NCBI GenBank assembly: GCA_949825065.1 | Contig: OX463846.1 | Coordinates: 5,909,366-5,973,365 of the forward strand | Reading direction: 5' to 3' | Length of the DNA: 64,000 bases | From: Odontocerum albicorne | Taxonomy: Eukaryota; Arthropoda; Insecta; Trichoptera; Odontoceridae | Shown: positions 10,930 to 22,506 of the stretch, piece after piece | How positions within the stretch are numbered: position 1 is the stretch's first letter | Layout of the letters: each line of letters begins with the position of its first letter | The notes under the pieces: model-generated | Database searches by the model: none | Told to the model about the DNA's origin: nothing | What the model saw: only the letters and a program-made list of their open reading frames with translations | Position numbers and translations under genes: made by a program

Positions 10930-11340
10930 TGCCATTGTGCTCCGATTAGAGTACCAGACTATCCTATCTCGAAATACATATAACACCTCTTCCATATTTC
11001 ACACTTCGTACAGCTTTTATGATTTCTCTTAATTCTTACATTTCCTATTTTTTAAATATCATTCACTTGATTCAACCATACTTTCCTAAGTCTTCCTCTA
11101 CCACGCCTTCCACTCACACTTGAAATTAATATTAATTACGTTACTCTTTCTTCATTCATTCGTTCGTTCCACGTGCTCTAATTATCTCAAGGCGCTCTTC
11201 TTCATTTCCTCAACACTGATGTGCAGATCTCACACGTCGATATTGATCTCTTCCTTGTGCAGCATTCTTGTAGCTTTATATCTGTATACTATGAGTTCAT
11301 ATTAATCTCTTATAACTTTTTTTCGTTTTCTGCCATTTAT
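10930..11340 (-). pseudogene. RTE-5 type C-terminal remnant
   Basis: The minus strand contains a degenerate 'GR..GRG..RKVW.NQVNDI' region (about 11100-11040). The plus strand shows the recurring 'ttcattcattcgttcgttcc' stretch at about 11150. Several stops; non-functional. Confidence 0.45.
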
Positions 11341-11511
11341 TGTCACCTCGTGTATTTCCCAAACGCATGCTTTTTTGTACCATTTGTTCGGCTTTTTTCA
11401 GTATTTTTTCATGTCTACGTTTCGCTTACATATATCAAAGTTGGTACTTACATATATACCCTTGTCTTAACAAATTTTGATACTGTCTGGTTTGAGTACA
11501 TACAAAGGTTG

Positions 11512-12175
11512 ATCAGAAAATAACGAGATTTTTTTAATTTCGCGGGTTGTTTATTTTTGATTGAGCCCATCTGTTATGTAAATTTGAATTTTCAGCCATA
11601 TTGGACGGGCAGTTTGTGAATGACAGGCAAGTATATGAAACGCATGTCGGCATATTTACGAATTTTTCATTTAAACAATTACTGGACAAAGATTTTTTGA
11701 AGCATAACGCCATTTATGTGAGGCGATCCGAAGAAAACGATCAGAATTGAAACCAAACAACTCATGTACCGGCTCGCACTACTGATTCGTCAATTTTTTG
11801 TAAATAACAACACTGTCATGAGGCAACAGCCACCTTATTTACCATATATGACCCCCAGACCACTTTTTCCTGTTACCGAACATAAAGAGAACATTGAAAG
11901 GACAACGTTTTGCGACCATAGAGGAGATGAGGGCAAAATCGTTAACTATATAAAATTAACATTTATGACACTAAATCTTCTTAGAAAGTTACAATTGAGA
12001 TGCTGTACTTCTTAAATAGCACAGCCATTTTTCATATACTTTTTGTATCGATGACAGAGTGAGCTAAACGCTATTCCAAAAAGTGCGTTTTACAAACGTT
12101 TTGCGGATTGGAAAAAAACGTTGGCAAAAGTTTATGATATCCGATGGGGACTACTTTGAAGGGGAAAATGTTAAT
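11512..12175 (+). pseudogene. mariner transposase fossil
   Basis: Begins with 'gttgatcagaaaataacgag', like irritans-type mariner termini. From 11783 the plus strand reads LALLIRQFFVNNNTV and then 'PPYLPYMTPRPLF', matching the mariner 'PPYSPD..P.DFFLF' block. It has the catalytic Asp replaced by Tyr (PYM for PDM/PDL). Further frames give 'HKENIERTTF' and, near 12075, 'AFYKRFADWKKTLAKVY', the C-terminal tail. The N-terminus and first catalytic Asp are absent. No clear right-hand terminal repeat was found, so the right edge is approximate. Confidence 0.7.
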
Positions 12176-12179
12176 ATTA

Positions 12180-13034
12180 AAGTCTAAACAAATATTTGTT
12201 GATAAAAAATTTAAACCTTGTATGTATGTTTTAGTGCCCCATTGAGTTTGTTTCTTATCGCTACACATCATTCAATATCTCTCGTAAGTCTTCTATCATC
12301 TGAGAAAACATCATCTAGATAGCAGAATTCTTTAACTTGCTTATGCTTAAAACGTCAACATTTTCGAAAAATTGTTCACTTGGACAAATTTAAGGTTTTT
12401 AAAAGATGTTCTTGATAATAAATTTTTGTACCCTTTATGAAGACGATGCTCAATTAAATAGAAAACAATCAAGGGAAAAATAATTACTTCATCATAAAAA
12501 AAAAACAGCCATTGTTTATTTGAACCAACCTTCGTCGTAATTCTCACGGAAAATCCTTTTAGCAAGGAAATTTATTAATTTGTTCGAGCATCGATAATTT
12601 GGAAGATTATTTCGGGGCCGTGGTGATTGATTGGCGCGTTCCTAAATTAAATTTTATAGATATTAAAAAATATTTTAACCGCTCCATTAAATCGTTTAAA
12701 ATGAATTTCTTGAAATTTTCTTGTTCGCCCGTGGAAAATTGAAAAAAAAAATCGATTTTTTCTTTTTGCCTCATATTTACATTGATGTTAACGTATATTT
12801 TCGTCAATTTATTACATGGCCTTCGATAAATCTACGGAAGCCTTACAAATAAAAATGTGCTTACAATTTTTTGCATGTTTACATTTAAGGAAAGTTTTAT
12901 CCAGGTTTGAATATTACCTGTATAAGGTATCTTACTTTATCGAATTGTTATTTATTTTATTTCAGAATCACTTTGCAGGCTCGATCTAATGTTAAAAGTT
13001 ATTCTCATAAGTTTGAAAAAATTACTTATGTAAA
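12180..13034. other. unassigned AT-rich sequence
   Basis: Open frames on the minus strand (12347-12565, 12607-12807) are low-complexity and lysine/phenylalanine-rich. No gene or repeat recognised. Confidence 0.4.
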
Positions 13035-13036
13035 TA

Positions 13037-13571
13037 AAGCGTTTTTCAAATTGAGCGATTTTTTTAATTCTTGAATAAAACACAATTTGATTTGATTAAA
13101 AAATATATATTGGTCATTGAAGTATAATGTATGACATTTAAACACAAAAAAATAGCCGCCAAATGTCCAAGTCTTGCAGCTCCAAAGATGTCCAATCTTT
13201 TGTCAAAATTTTCGATGACATTTTTGCATAATTGCGTTCTAACTCACCAATAACGCGAATAATTTCGTCTTTCAGCTCAGGAATTGATTGAAGGTCATTC
13301 TTATAGACCTGGCTTTTCACGTAACTCCAGAGAAAATAGTCCAACGGTGTCAGATCACATGATCTTGGTGGCCAATTAACATCACCGTTTCCGGAGATTG
13401 CAAGACATAAAATAATTCAAGAATTTGAACGCGTTGTTGTATTGTATACGATTCCATTTTTATAAATGTCATACATTACACTTTTTAAATGTCACAAGAC
13501 CCAGGCAAGTTCATGACGCCATCTTTGTTATATCTAAGAATAAAAAAAACCGCTCAATTTGAAAAATCCTT
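13037..13571 (-). mobile_element. deleted Tc1-like element (copy B)
   Basis: TA at 13035-13036 and 13572-13573. Terminal repeats begin AAGCGTTTTTCAAATTGAGC and AAGGATTTTTCAAATTGAGC. The minus strand encodes 'DYFLWSYVKSQVYKN' then 'ELKDEIIRVIGELE' (13344-13230), the C-terminus of a Tc1/mariner-superfamily transposase. Upstream on that strand lies the N-terminal 'QRVQILELFY' joined directly to the C-terminal part. The junction matches copy A (5106-5653). Confidence 0.86.
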
Positions 13572-13739
13572 TATGATATGTGCGAAAACACTATATTTGA
13601 ATACTATTTTTACACCATTTACAATTTAAACCAAAGCTTTCGAGTACAGGACATGCGGTTTGAAAATTTGTTTCGTTGACATCCTTTTAATTAATTAAAA
13701 AAAAAATAAGTATCAATCCACTATGGATATTTTGTTATA

Positions 13740-14260
13740 GAAATATTAATAAAATGATGTGTTATATATCACCGGTATCCTTGAAGCGAAGGGCTTACAA
13801 CCAGTGCATTCTTCCAGTACTTAGGTATGGCTGCGAGACATAGACGCTCACATTAAAGAACACACAAAAGCTCCAGACCGCAAAAAGGGGCATGGAGATA
13901 TGCATGTTGGGATTTACTAAAAGATACCGTAAACGAAACACCTGGATTCGTAATATAACAAAAATAGAAGACGTTATAAAAGTGTGCAAAAGAATGAAGT
14001 GGCAATGGGCCGGACACGTAGCCAGAATGTCAGACTCTCGATGGACATCCGAAATAATCCAATGGTACCCAAGAGGCATAAAGAGGCCCAGAAGAAGACC
14101 GAAGGCACGCTGGATAGATGAAATCAGGAAGCATGGCAGCATCACATGGCATCAACGAGCCAAAAACCGAACTATTTGGAGTCAACTTGGGGAGACCTTC
14201 ATCCAGTAGTGGATCAACCCTGGTTGACAATGATGATGATGATGATGTCACCGGTTTAAC
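13740..14260 (+). pseudogene. RTE-4 retrotransposon C-terminus
   Basis: The plus strand reads 'RAYNQCILPVLRYGCET', a stop, and then an open stretch with 'RMKWQWAGHVARMSD' and 'RPRRRPKARWIDEI', ending '..WSQLGETFIQQW'. This is the typical C-terminal block of RTE-type elements. It ends in a (GAT)n run at about 14231-14247, the expected 3' microsatellite tail. 5'-truncated, with an internal stop. A second copy lies at 17205-17395. Confidence 0.78.
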
Positions 14261-14359
14261 TGAGCAGATTCTTCTCATGAGCGCTGTAACTCTGGATTCA
14301 ATTCCAATTTCAATGACGGATTAAAAACATTACAAAATAAATGTCTGTAAATTGACTGT

Positions 14360-14954
14360 AAGAATAGGACTAGTACACATTGCTTCTGAAAACTTTAATA
14401 CCTCTATAAATGTAATAAATACTGGATTCAGATTTTAGGTATTCCTCTGTAATACATTTACGCATTGAGTGAAAAAAATAATATTAATATAATTAGCACT
14501 TATCGGCCACATCAAAGATATTTTGTGAAAATCGGGAATAAATTCACCAATACAATCAAACGTGTGCCAGTGTGTGATGTAGGTATATTCATTCTAAAAA
14601 AACCGCTATGGGTGAGAAAGTGACGCTATGCACGTCTCACTTTCACTCTACTTCGGCATATGGGAACGCAAAAAATATAATCTCAGTTCGCTCGCTTCAG
14701 TAGCTTTCGGGCATCCATTTGAGGTGGTCGCTTTGTCCGTTTTGTGAACGTCGGCTGATGTTTTTTTTTCATGTTTTCAATAGTTAAATTTCAGTTATTA
14801 TCACTGTTGACTTCAAATTTAATTAATTTAAGCGATTGGCTATGAATATTCTTATTTTTTCGATTTTAAATCGCTCATTGTTACATGTATATTGATGTGT
14901 ATTGAATACACAGCACCGGAATGCGCGGATTTTTTTAGCGCAGGAAGGGTAAAG
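14360..14954 (-). mobile_element. TTAA-flanked MITE, subfamily B
   Basis: Right flank TTAA at 14955-14958 after 'gcgcaggaagggtaaag'. The body matches 34989-35582 throughout ('aatcaaacgtgtgccagtg', 'cactctacttcggcatatgg', 'aattaatttaagcgat'). No terminal repeat is clear at the left end, which may be eroded. The TTAA target suggests a piggyBac-like origin. No coding sequence. Confidence 0.65.
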
Positions 14955-14965
14955 TTAAGATACAC

Positions 14966-15110
14966 ATATTTGGTAAGAAAATCAAAGAAAAATTATCAAC
15001 GACGAACTACAAAGAAATCTTTGCAGATCTTCCGATGTATGATAGTAACACATTCAGCTTTAGGTGGAGTGTAGTGTATCTGTGTACTGTTCATATATTT
15101 TCATACAACA
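14966..15110. repeat. dispersed repeat, partner at 37665-37800
   Basis: Shares 'cagatcttccgatgtatgatag' (15021-15042) and the following 'cattcagctttaggtg' with 37725-37760. Unclassified. Confidence 0.4.
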
Positions 15111-16555
15111 CTTCCCATAAAGGGTTCCTTCGTTCCTAAAGCAGCACACGTCACTTATATTTCTTATCCTTAGACGTTTCATGCCATAGGACCATTCCAT
15201 ACCATTCGACAATATTAAAGCAGAGTTAAAATGTTTAAGATGTGCGAAACCTTTTACATTCTAGTAATTTATTTCTTTTTTAATATTGCTTATGGCTTTG
15301 TGTATATCTACTCGTTTTTCTTCTCCATTTACTGTTTTAAACAACTTTTATGAATAAGCGGAATAACAAAGTGATTTAAATTTAAGTATTTACGAAAACC
15401 ATGTATTATTTTTCTCTTTTCAGTACTGACCATCCTCCAACTTTAAATCATTGCCTTTAAAGCTGGAAAAATATTGAAATTGCGTTTTAAATTTAAATCC
15501 AAACCAAATACCCAACATTCTGTAATTAATCGCAAACAGATTTATTGGCTTCCGAATTTCTCAAAATCCCTCCTTACCAAAGAATTTTATCGACTGTAGA
15601 ATGAATTCACAATAGGATTTACATATTGATATAAATAATGAAAAATGGATTTTTTTTTCATCTAAGTCAAGAAATACTCTTAAGGTCTTCACATATTTGA
15701 ATTCTTTTAAAGGGACAATTTATGTAAGTCAATAATTGGTTTTCTCTACCCAGATATCTTATGTTTTTACATTTTCTAGAATATTACTCGGACTTATATT
15801 AAAAAAATTCAATCATCGTCGAAGAAAGTTGACATTACGATAAAATTCAATCCTTTCTAATAATATTAAAGAAAAAGAAAGCGTAACTTAGTTTGTCCAT
15901 CCCCGACCCATTTTGATGTGCAGAAAAAAAAGAATATATTGAATTAAACGTTGTTTTTCTTCGCCGCTAAGCAAAGAAAGAAATATATTTGGGGAAATAA
16001 TAATAGAGGCCTTTGTTTATATTCGTTTTCTATAGGGAAATCACATTACACAATTAGAGACGGGCCCCAAGGAGTAAGTAAACTAAGGGTTGGATGCAGG
16101 CCCTTGCTAGGACGAGTGCCGCCTTCTCACTTTTTCTTATCTAAGGGCTAGAATTTATGGGAATCAAGCGGATGCTCCAATTTCGGTTCTTGGTAGATTC
16201 ACTTTCAAACAGTTACCTATCATGAAATACAAAGATCAAGTATTGTAAGTTGAAACCTTATTTGCTTATCAATTTTTTTTAATAGTCGTTTCTGAACCTC
16301 GTAGTTGTGGATCCCCTCGCCACTCTAATGTTAACCTTGAACTGTTCTTCCAAGTCGATCATGTGATATTCTGTGAGTAAATAGCCTGATCTTAGATGCG
16401 CACTTCCTTCTGCAGATATCATAAGCATGTAGATATTTTCTTATAAATGAATGTAAGGTTTTTTTTCTTTAATTAATTATAAATATTTTATTTCATCAAA
16501 CTTTTGTTGTATACAGTTCAACTAAACTAGTTTATTACGATAATAACAATTATAT
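15111..16555. other. unassigned AT-rich sequence
   Basis: Long stretch without recognisable coding sequence. About 16030-16200 is somewhat richer in GC ('gacgggccccaaggagtaag') but has no motif or partner. Confidence 0.4.
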
Positions 16556-16559
16556 AAGA

Positions 16560-17112
16560 ACAATATAAAAATACGCCGCACCCTCTTATCTCGCTGAAAA
16601 TTTTCAGCGTCTCTCCAACCATGGATTAGCGCTACGCTCAAACAGAAATTGTCTATTGGCCCTTCCAGTTCACCGCTCCTCTTTTTTTACGTCGTTCTTT
16701 ACTGTCCGTGCAGTGAGACTCTGGAATCAGTTACAAACCAATATAATACTCGCTCCGTCCTTGGCATTCTTTAAGAAGCGACTGAAAAAAATCTTAATTT
16801 CTAGTCAGTAAAATAACGTGTTTCATTCCTGATTTTTCTTTTTCTTTCTTCTTCACCATCTCTTCCTTTTCTTTTGATTGATGATATCTCACTTTATAAG
16901 AAAAATTATGTTCGGGTGATTGTCTGTCTTTGTGGGGTTCGTGGGCACATGCTCATGTATGTGTTTATGGATTTCGTGGGGGTGGATAGTCATTTGAATT
17001 ATTTATGCAACCACGTAACTTGCTTCATTTACTTTTGTCTGGTTGGTTGGAAGAGATGGTCGCCTGGCAATAAGCTCGCCAGATTGTATTTGCAATAAAA
17101 GTGTTCAATAAA
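16560..17112 (+). pseudogene. LINE-A (jockey/CR1-like) C-terminus and 3' UTR
   Basis: From about 16660 the frame reads 'VHRSSFFTSFFTVRAVRLWN', then 'APSLAFFKKRLKK', and stops at 16809. This matches the 'HRTN...F...A...WN.LP...R.A.S...FK..L' end of jockey/CR1-like reverse transcriptases. The 3' UTR ends 'ctggttggttggaagagatg' and 'aataagctcgccagattgta', then AATAAA. That 3' end recurs at 20415, 41185, 41440, 45130 (inverted) and 46550, and in the local SINEs. 5'-truncated. Confidence 0.72.
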
Positions 17113-17124
17113 TAGGGCCATTTG

Positions 17125-17190
17125 TTTAGCAAACTCTCCTCAAGGGCTCTCTATCTGGGATTTGAACCCACTTTTACTATCATACAAAAT
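17125..17190 (-). repeat. family-2 fragment
   Basis: 'aactctcctcaagggctctc' and 'gggatttgaaccc' are the reverse-complement form of the family-2 motif. Confidence 0.4.
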
Positions 17191-17204
17191 GTATACTAAT
17201 ATCA

Positions 17205-17395
17205 TTATCATCAGCCTACATTCATTTATCACTGCAGGATACATACAGGCTTTTCTATATTGTTTCCTGGAAATCCAGTCCTTGGCGCATTGCTGTCACG
17301 TAATCGCTGCTTGCTTACATATTCCATACACTCACCGTACCTTTGGTCTTCTTACAGGCTTAGTTCTGTCTAGTGGGTACCACTAGATTAATTAG
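17205..17395 (-). pseudogene. RTE-4 C-terminal fragment
   Basis: The minus strand reads W*YPLDRTKPVRRPKVR and then a degenerate 'ITWQQCAKD'. This parallels WYPRGIKRPRRRPKARWIDE and 'ITWHQRAKNR' of the copy at 13740-14260. It is followed by an ATC-type run ('atcattatcatcagcc') as 3' tail. Contains stops. Confidence 0.62.
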
Positions 17396-17399
17396 TACG

Positions 17400-17985
17400 T
17401 CCAACGATGGTCCGTTGTTCTGGGGACGTACCCAGTTGTATTTATTAAATACCTTCCGTTTAAGACACATTGGGATATTGCTCTTAAAAATCTAATTGAT
17501 TCGTTCAAAGGAAATCCAAGACAGTGTTGCTGTTCTGTTTATTTCATTCACAGTGCAATTATTAAATGAAATAACATATATTGCCATTAGTTGATATAGT
17601 GTTGAACTTGTTCTAGCTGCGTTCTATCCACCTTGATCGATGCGATATCAGCAAAGTAGTTTAGCATGATAGATTATACCAGAAAAGACCGCAACAAGGG
17701 GAGCAAGGAGCTGAACCGACAACTATCAGCTCAAATATCAACCTCACCTACACGCACAATGATTACCATCTATCATCTAGTGCACCCTGCTAATTACCTA
17801 ACGAGGTAATTACAACCGATATTGGCGGTATAACCTTAACAACTGTGCAGCACTAAATATCTGTACTACACCAGATAGAGAAGGATAACTCAAAATGTAC
17901 AAAAAACCTCATACTAACTCGATAGAGCTACGTGGCATGAAGAGCTACCACAGAAGTACCTACCAATAAATACATAACACTGCAC
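17400..17985. other. unassigned sequence
   Basis: About 17640-17980 has more balanced base composition ('caacctcacctacacgcaca') than its surroundings but no open frame of use. Possibly an unrecognised element. Confidence 0.3.
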
Positions 17986-17989
17986 ACTT

Positions 17990-18845
17990 ATTCACCCTTG
18001 GCTGACAATAGTTGTGTTTCTTTGAAAAGGGTTGATAGTATAAAGTATCTTGGAATTTTTGTTGATCATTTTCTTTACTGGGAGGTCCTTATTAACGCTT
18101 TGAGCATAAAACTCAGAAAACTAGGATACATATTCCGTATGATTAGAAATATGCTCAGTGAAAATATTCTTAAAAGTATATACTTCGCATTTTGCCAGTC
18201 AGCACTTTCTTACGGTATATCAGTTTGGGGGGATGCACCTTAACATAAAAACAACTTCCTGCCGGGATATCCCACAGCGAGGCTTTTCAGTGAGTATCGG
18301 GTCCTCAACGTAGCTAATTTACATTTCAAATCCATTCTCTGGCACTATCATCGAGAGGAAGGGAAGATGCAGACTCAGCAGATACACATGACATGCAACT
18401 GATCAAATGTTCACCATCCCTAGAGTTAAAACATCTTTTGCTCAAAGGCAATATGCCTATTTAGCTCCCATGACATACAATGGGGTGCTGAATTCAATAC
18501 AGGCAAAGGGAGGAAAACAATTTAGGCAGTCGATCGGAGCGTGGTTGTTATAGCGACAGGAGTAAGAATTTGGCCTTCAAGAGGAATGACTTGTGGAAAA
18601 GGTTTGTGTGAGCTCTTGAGTGTGGTGTTTTTTGTTGTTTTATATTTATACATATATTTTTTTAATGATTATGTGCTGTATATTGTGGGATGAATGTTTT
18701 GGTCTGTCTGGAGTGATAAGGCGTGAGGTGTTTGATTTCGCGTGATGTGTACATATGTAATTGAGTGTCACTGTTTGTCGCGTTGATGATAATGTGCAAC
18801 GAGGTTTTCTATAAATACATTGCTCTCTGGATTGATTTAGAACAA
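17990..18845 (+). pseudogene. jockey/CR1-like reverse transcriptase C-terminal pseudogene
   Basis: 17998-18243 encodes 'KRVDSIKYLGIFVDHFLYW' and 'SALSYGISVWGDA', the thumb block that follows the palm of non-LTR reverse transcriptases (KYLG...SYGI..WG). After frame breaks and a likely deletion, about 18405-18555 reads 'MFTIPRVKTSFAQRQYAYLA' then 'QFRQSIGAWLL' and a stop, the extreme C-terminus. The 3' UTR runs to 'aacaataaatttatt' (about 18840). Catalytic motifs are missing through 5' truncation. Confidence 0.75.
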
Positions 18846-18849
18846 TAAA

Positions 18850-19294
18850 TTTATTAGATGAGTAATAAATCGACCTCTACTGCTCTCGTAAGGAACATCT
18901 CTCAGACACGGATGTAATTTCAGTAGTCTGTGGTTTAACGGTTAGCATTCACCGTTCACGGTGAGCAAACGAGCGCCTCAGGTGAAATCACTTCGTTAAC
19001 CATTTAAAATGTACAGATTATCTTTTTAAGACTATTTTGCATCTGAATTTGAGTTATTTTTGTAGGTTATACTTATCTTATCTTTACGCCACTTTTAAGA
19101 AACATAAAAAAATGCTACTATATATACAACTCTGTCTAACAGAAGGCTACAGCAGAGGAAAAAAAAATTGGGAATCGTTTTGTTACTTCGATCTCTTTGC
19201 CATAGGAATTTTGAATTTGATCTGTCAACACTGTGTGCTAGCTGAAATGCCACAGCTTACTTACAATAAACCTATAAACGCAGATGCGTCTTTA
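18850..19294. other. unassigned; one tRNA-Glu-like remnant
   Basis: About 18927-18990 starts 'gtctgtggtttaacggttag', like the 5' half of a tRNA-Glu or its SINE derivative, but no B box follows. The open frame at 19037-19330 has no recognised domain and runs into the hAT MITE. Confidence 0.3.
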
Positions 19295-19302
19295 GTCTAT
19301 AT

Positions 19303-19756
19303 CAGGGATCTCCAAAACTTTTTAGCTTAAGGGCCACACTGACTCCTCCACTAAGTCCCAAGGGCCAAGACCTAGCTAGCTCATCATATCAACATAATAT
19401 AGTTTTGAATTACGCGCAAATTTTCATATTGGAACTAGCCGGCGAGTGTGATATCTATGGCGCAGGGTTCGGGGGTGGACTTCGCACCGTTCGCAATTAA
19501 TTTCATTATGTGAATTACCTATGTATGTCACTTATTGTATTTTTTTAGGTTAAATCTCATATCATTAATTACAGTTAAAATGTTCAATTTCATTATGTAT
19601 GTCAGTTATTGTGTTTCTTAATTTACCGTTTAATGAAAACATCTGATTATTTTGTATGATTTATGTTACATACATTGTAAATTTTACAATGTAATCAAAA
19701 TAAACTATGACGGTCCGGATTGGTGGTGCTCGCCGACCGTAGTTTGGAGACCCCTG
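19303..19756. mobile_element. hAT-like MITE with 8-bp target duplication
   Basis: The left end is CAGGGATCTCCAAAACT and the right end, read inward, is CAGGGGTCTCCAAACTACGG. The 8-bp flanks are GTCTATAT (19295-19302) and GTCTATGT (19757-19764), one mismatch. Length 454 bp with no coding sequence. CAGGG-type ends with an 8-bp duplication are characteristic of hAT elements. Confidence 0.9.
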
Positions 19757-19764
19757 GTCTATGT

Positions 19765-20410
19765 GATAGCTCATCGTATCACTTCTTCTTATTTATGTGC
19801 CGGCTCTGGGTTTAATTTTTAGTGAACATATCCTTGAACACTTTTCAATTTGATGAAACGCGAACTTATTCCCGTAATTGCTGTCCAGTTTATTGGAGAA
19901 TTTTATTGTATCATAATATCCCTTAAACCCTACTACCCCTAAATTTCACATTCTAGAATCAGTTGAAGGAGACTTTATTTGGATGTAACCAAGACATTTC
20001 TCTTTTCTCCCTTACATAGCTTCGAGAATATGTCTATGAAGGTCGTTCACAGAGACCAATAGAAAGCAAAATTTTGCTGTATATTTATTTATTTAGAACT
20101 TTATGGTTTAGTATACAAAATGTAAGTTAATTGCTAAGCAATCTCTTACAATCATCCAGACAAAAGTGTCGCAGATTCGTGCTAATTGTTGGGTTAAATA
20201 TTACAACGTTATTTTCGAAAACGAAAACTTTAACACACTTACAGCATTAAAAATAAATAAAAGAAAAAAAAAATATTTTTTTGGAAATATTTGCAAAGGC
20301 TGAAAAAGGTCAATGAAGATGGAAAAAGGGCCATTAACTGGAGTTATGAAAAACACATTTTGCTATTCAGGAAAAATATTTTGGATGTCACTATTTGAGC
20401 AAGTAAACGA
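19765..20410. other. unassigned AT-rich sequence
   Basis: No feature recognised. Confidence 0.35.
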
Positions 20411-20414
20411 AAGT

Positions 20415-20500
20415 GATTGAAAGAGATTGCCACCTGGCAATAAGCTGGCCAGATTGTATTTGCAATAAAAGAGTTAAATAAATAGATAAATAAAAGTAAG
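20415..20500 (+). mobile_element. LINE-A/SINE 3' tail
   Basis: 'gaaagagattgccacctggc' and 'aataagctggccagattgta' followed by an AATAAATAGATAAATAAA tail. Only the end is present, so a LINE-A or a SINE source cannot be separated. Confidence 0.6.
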
Positions 20501-20711
20501 AGCCTTATGGCAGCCAAATAGTTGACTTGATATTCTGATGGCATGGGTAATAAATTATGAAGAAGGAGAAGAGATGAAATGGAAGTGTCAGAAAGGTAAT
20601 CACTAATTGGGAGTAGCGCAATTCGGTAGGAAAATTTAGGATGTTACATGTTATAACAATGACAAAACATCATACCGCCGGCCTTTTTTTTATATTTGAC
20701 CAATTAAACTA

Positions 20712-21299
20712 TAGGGCCTTTCAAATTGAGCGCTTTTTTTAATTCTTGGATAAAATACAGATGGCGTCACGAACTTGTCTGGGTCTTGTGACACTTGAGA
20801 AGTGTAATGTATGGCATTTATAAAAATTAAGTCGTATACAATACAACAATGCGTTCAAATTGTTAAATTATTTTATGAAAATGGGCGTTCAATGAAAAAT
20901 GTTTTTAGAAAATATTTACGGGCTGCGTAATTGTCCATCTGAAAGCACTATCAAACGAATTGTTAAAACATTTCAAGGAACTGGTTCGGTGGAAGATAAA
21001 AGAAGAAAAATAACATATATAGCCGTAGCGGTCGTTCACAAGATCATATAGATTTGGTCCAGCATCGTGAAAGTGTTGCTGAAGACCCAGAAATGTCCAT
21101 TAGTTGACGTTCACAACAAGTTGGACTCAGTGAATTCACAACATGGCGTATTTTACGAAAATATTTAGCTCTGAAGGCACATAAGGTTCAAATAACACAG
21201 GAACTAAAGCCACTGGATCATGCAAAACGTCGTGTATTTGTCGATTGGGTCAAAGAACAACCAGATGAATTAAAAAAGCGCTCAATTTGAAAGACCCTG
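20712..21299 (+). mobile_element. deleted Tc1-like element (copy C)
   Basis: TA at 20710-20711 and 21300-21301. Ends read TAGGGCCTTTCAAATTGAGC and, inward from the right, CAGGGTCTTTCAAATTGAGC. Coding pieces: 'VQIVKLFYENGRSMKNVF' (about 20850), 'ESTIKRIVKTFQGTGSVED' (DNA-binding region), 'HRESVAEDPEMSI' and 'ELKPLDHAKRRVFVDWVKEQ' (about 21205). The frame then jumps directly into the right terminal repeat, so the whole DDE catalytic core and C-terminus are deleted. This deletion differs from that in copies A and B. Stops are present ('LRAA*'). Confidence 0.88.
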
Positions 21300-21301
21300 T
21301 A

Positions 21302-21777
21302 TTTCTGATATAATATTTTGTTACTTTATTTTTAAATTTTGAAAATGTATCTCAAACCCACGGTTTGTAATTGCTGAAATTTAATATCTCGAATGTTTTA
21401 ATTTTGTCCTGAATTTTGGACCCTGTATATAAATTGAAAATATGTCAACATTTTTCAAACAAAAAAAAACGTACGTCAATTTGCTTGGTCGTCGAGCAAA
21501 AGTGAAAAGCATGCCCTCAAATTAAAAAAAAAAGAAAATGCTGAAGAAAATATTCGTTAGAGAGATAGAAATAGATGTTTGTTTTTGGCGTGACATTTAG
21601 TTAAAAAAAATTGCCACTCTTCGCTGCAGAATGTTACAATAAAATATTTTATCAAAGGTTTTGAATTTAACTACGTAACATATTAGAATATTTCAAAATT
21701 AATATTTTGTTTTTGTATAATTAGTGGTATGATAAAGTAATTTTATAAAAATGATAGTAAAAGGATTTTTATATAGC
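21302..21777. other. unassigned AT-rich sequence
   Basis: No feature recognised. Confidence 0.35.
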
Positions 21778-22262
21778 GCCGTTTAGAGAGTAAAATCTCT
21801 TCTCTAATTTTGGATTCGAACTCACTATTGTTGTCATGAAAAATATTACGAAATGGATATACATTTGTAAGTTGAGTGTAAGGATTAGAATGAAGTTAAA
21901 ACCACCATGAAATTAGGTATTGATCCACATGTGTCTTAGAAAAACATAGAATAATGATACTTGATGCTCTCATTTGTAAAAATACTAACGCTTAAGACTA
22001 GGATCAAGTCTCATTGTTCTATCATAATAGTAAACTGTGTTTCTACAAATAGGTTACACAGTTTCTTTAAACTTCTATCATCCTAGCAAGATAAAAATTG
22101 TAGGTCGATATTTTCGATCAAAAAAGATAAAATCTCCTTTTAAATCATTTGTGATGTTCACTTAGATTATTATTTTCTATTTATTCTGATCTGCCGTATT
22201 CGCTATTTCTAGACTACGTGCCGTTTGCAATGCAACTGCTAGGTTGATCTATGGCGGTCATA
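21778..22262 (-). repeat. hairpin-chain repeat, inverted copy 1
   Basis: Nearly full-length inverted copy of 26082-26596. Shares 'gaacaatgagacttgatgct'-type sequence, 'tagcaagataaaaattgtag' and 'gctaggttgatctatggcgg'. One end carries the family-2 motif ('ttttggattcgaactcacta'). Predicted internal hairpins are less perfect than in copy 2. Unclassified; possibly a MITE. Confidence 0.7.
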
Positions 22263-22329
22263 AATATTGTCGTATTACCCTACTTCTAAAATATTTACAT
22301 TACGAGTTGATCCAATAGAGAGGGATATT

Positions 22330-22410
22330 ATGACAAATATTTTGCCGTTGTAGGTTTCATAGTGTGAAATGGGCTGCTTTCAAGTGTTAGAGATATCTAT
22401 GGCGTGTGCA
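22330..22410 (+). repeat. Q-family fragment
   Basis: 'aatgggctgctttcaagtgt' and 'tagagatatctatggcgtgt' resemble 48335-48400 ('aatggtctgcttctaagtat', 'tagacatatgggtggctta'). Confidence 0.35.
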
Positions 22411-22506
22411 GTACTTAATGACAACTATTTTAAGGGAATTAAAAAAAATTTATTGTAAGGGTAGGAAGATGGTGGTTGCATCCATTAAATTCCCATATCT
22501 ACATCT

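Noticed and set aside
13795..14145. minus-strand protein opposite RTE-4
   Set aside because: It is antisense to the recognisable RTE-4 C-terminus.
18927..18990. tRNA-Glu gene
   Set aside because: Only the 5' half resembles a tRNA; no B box or pairing acceptor stem.
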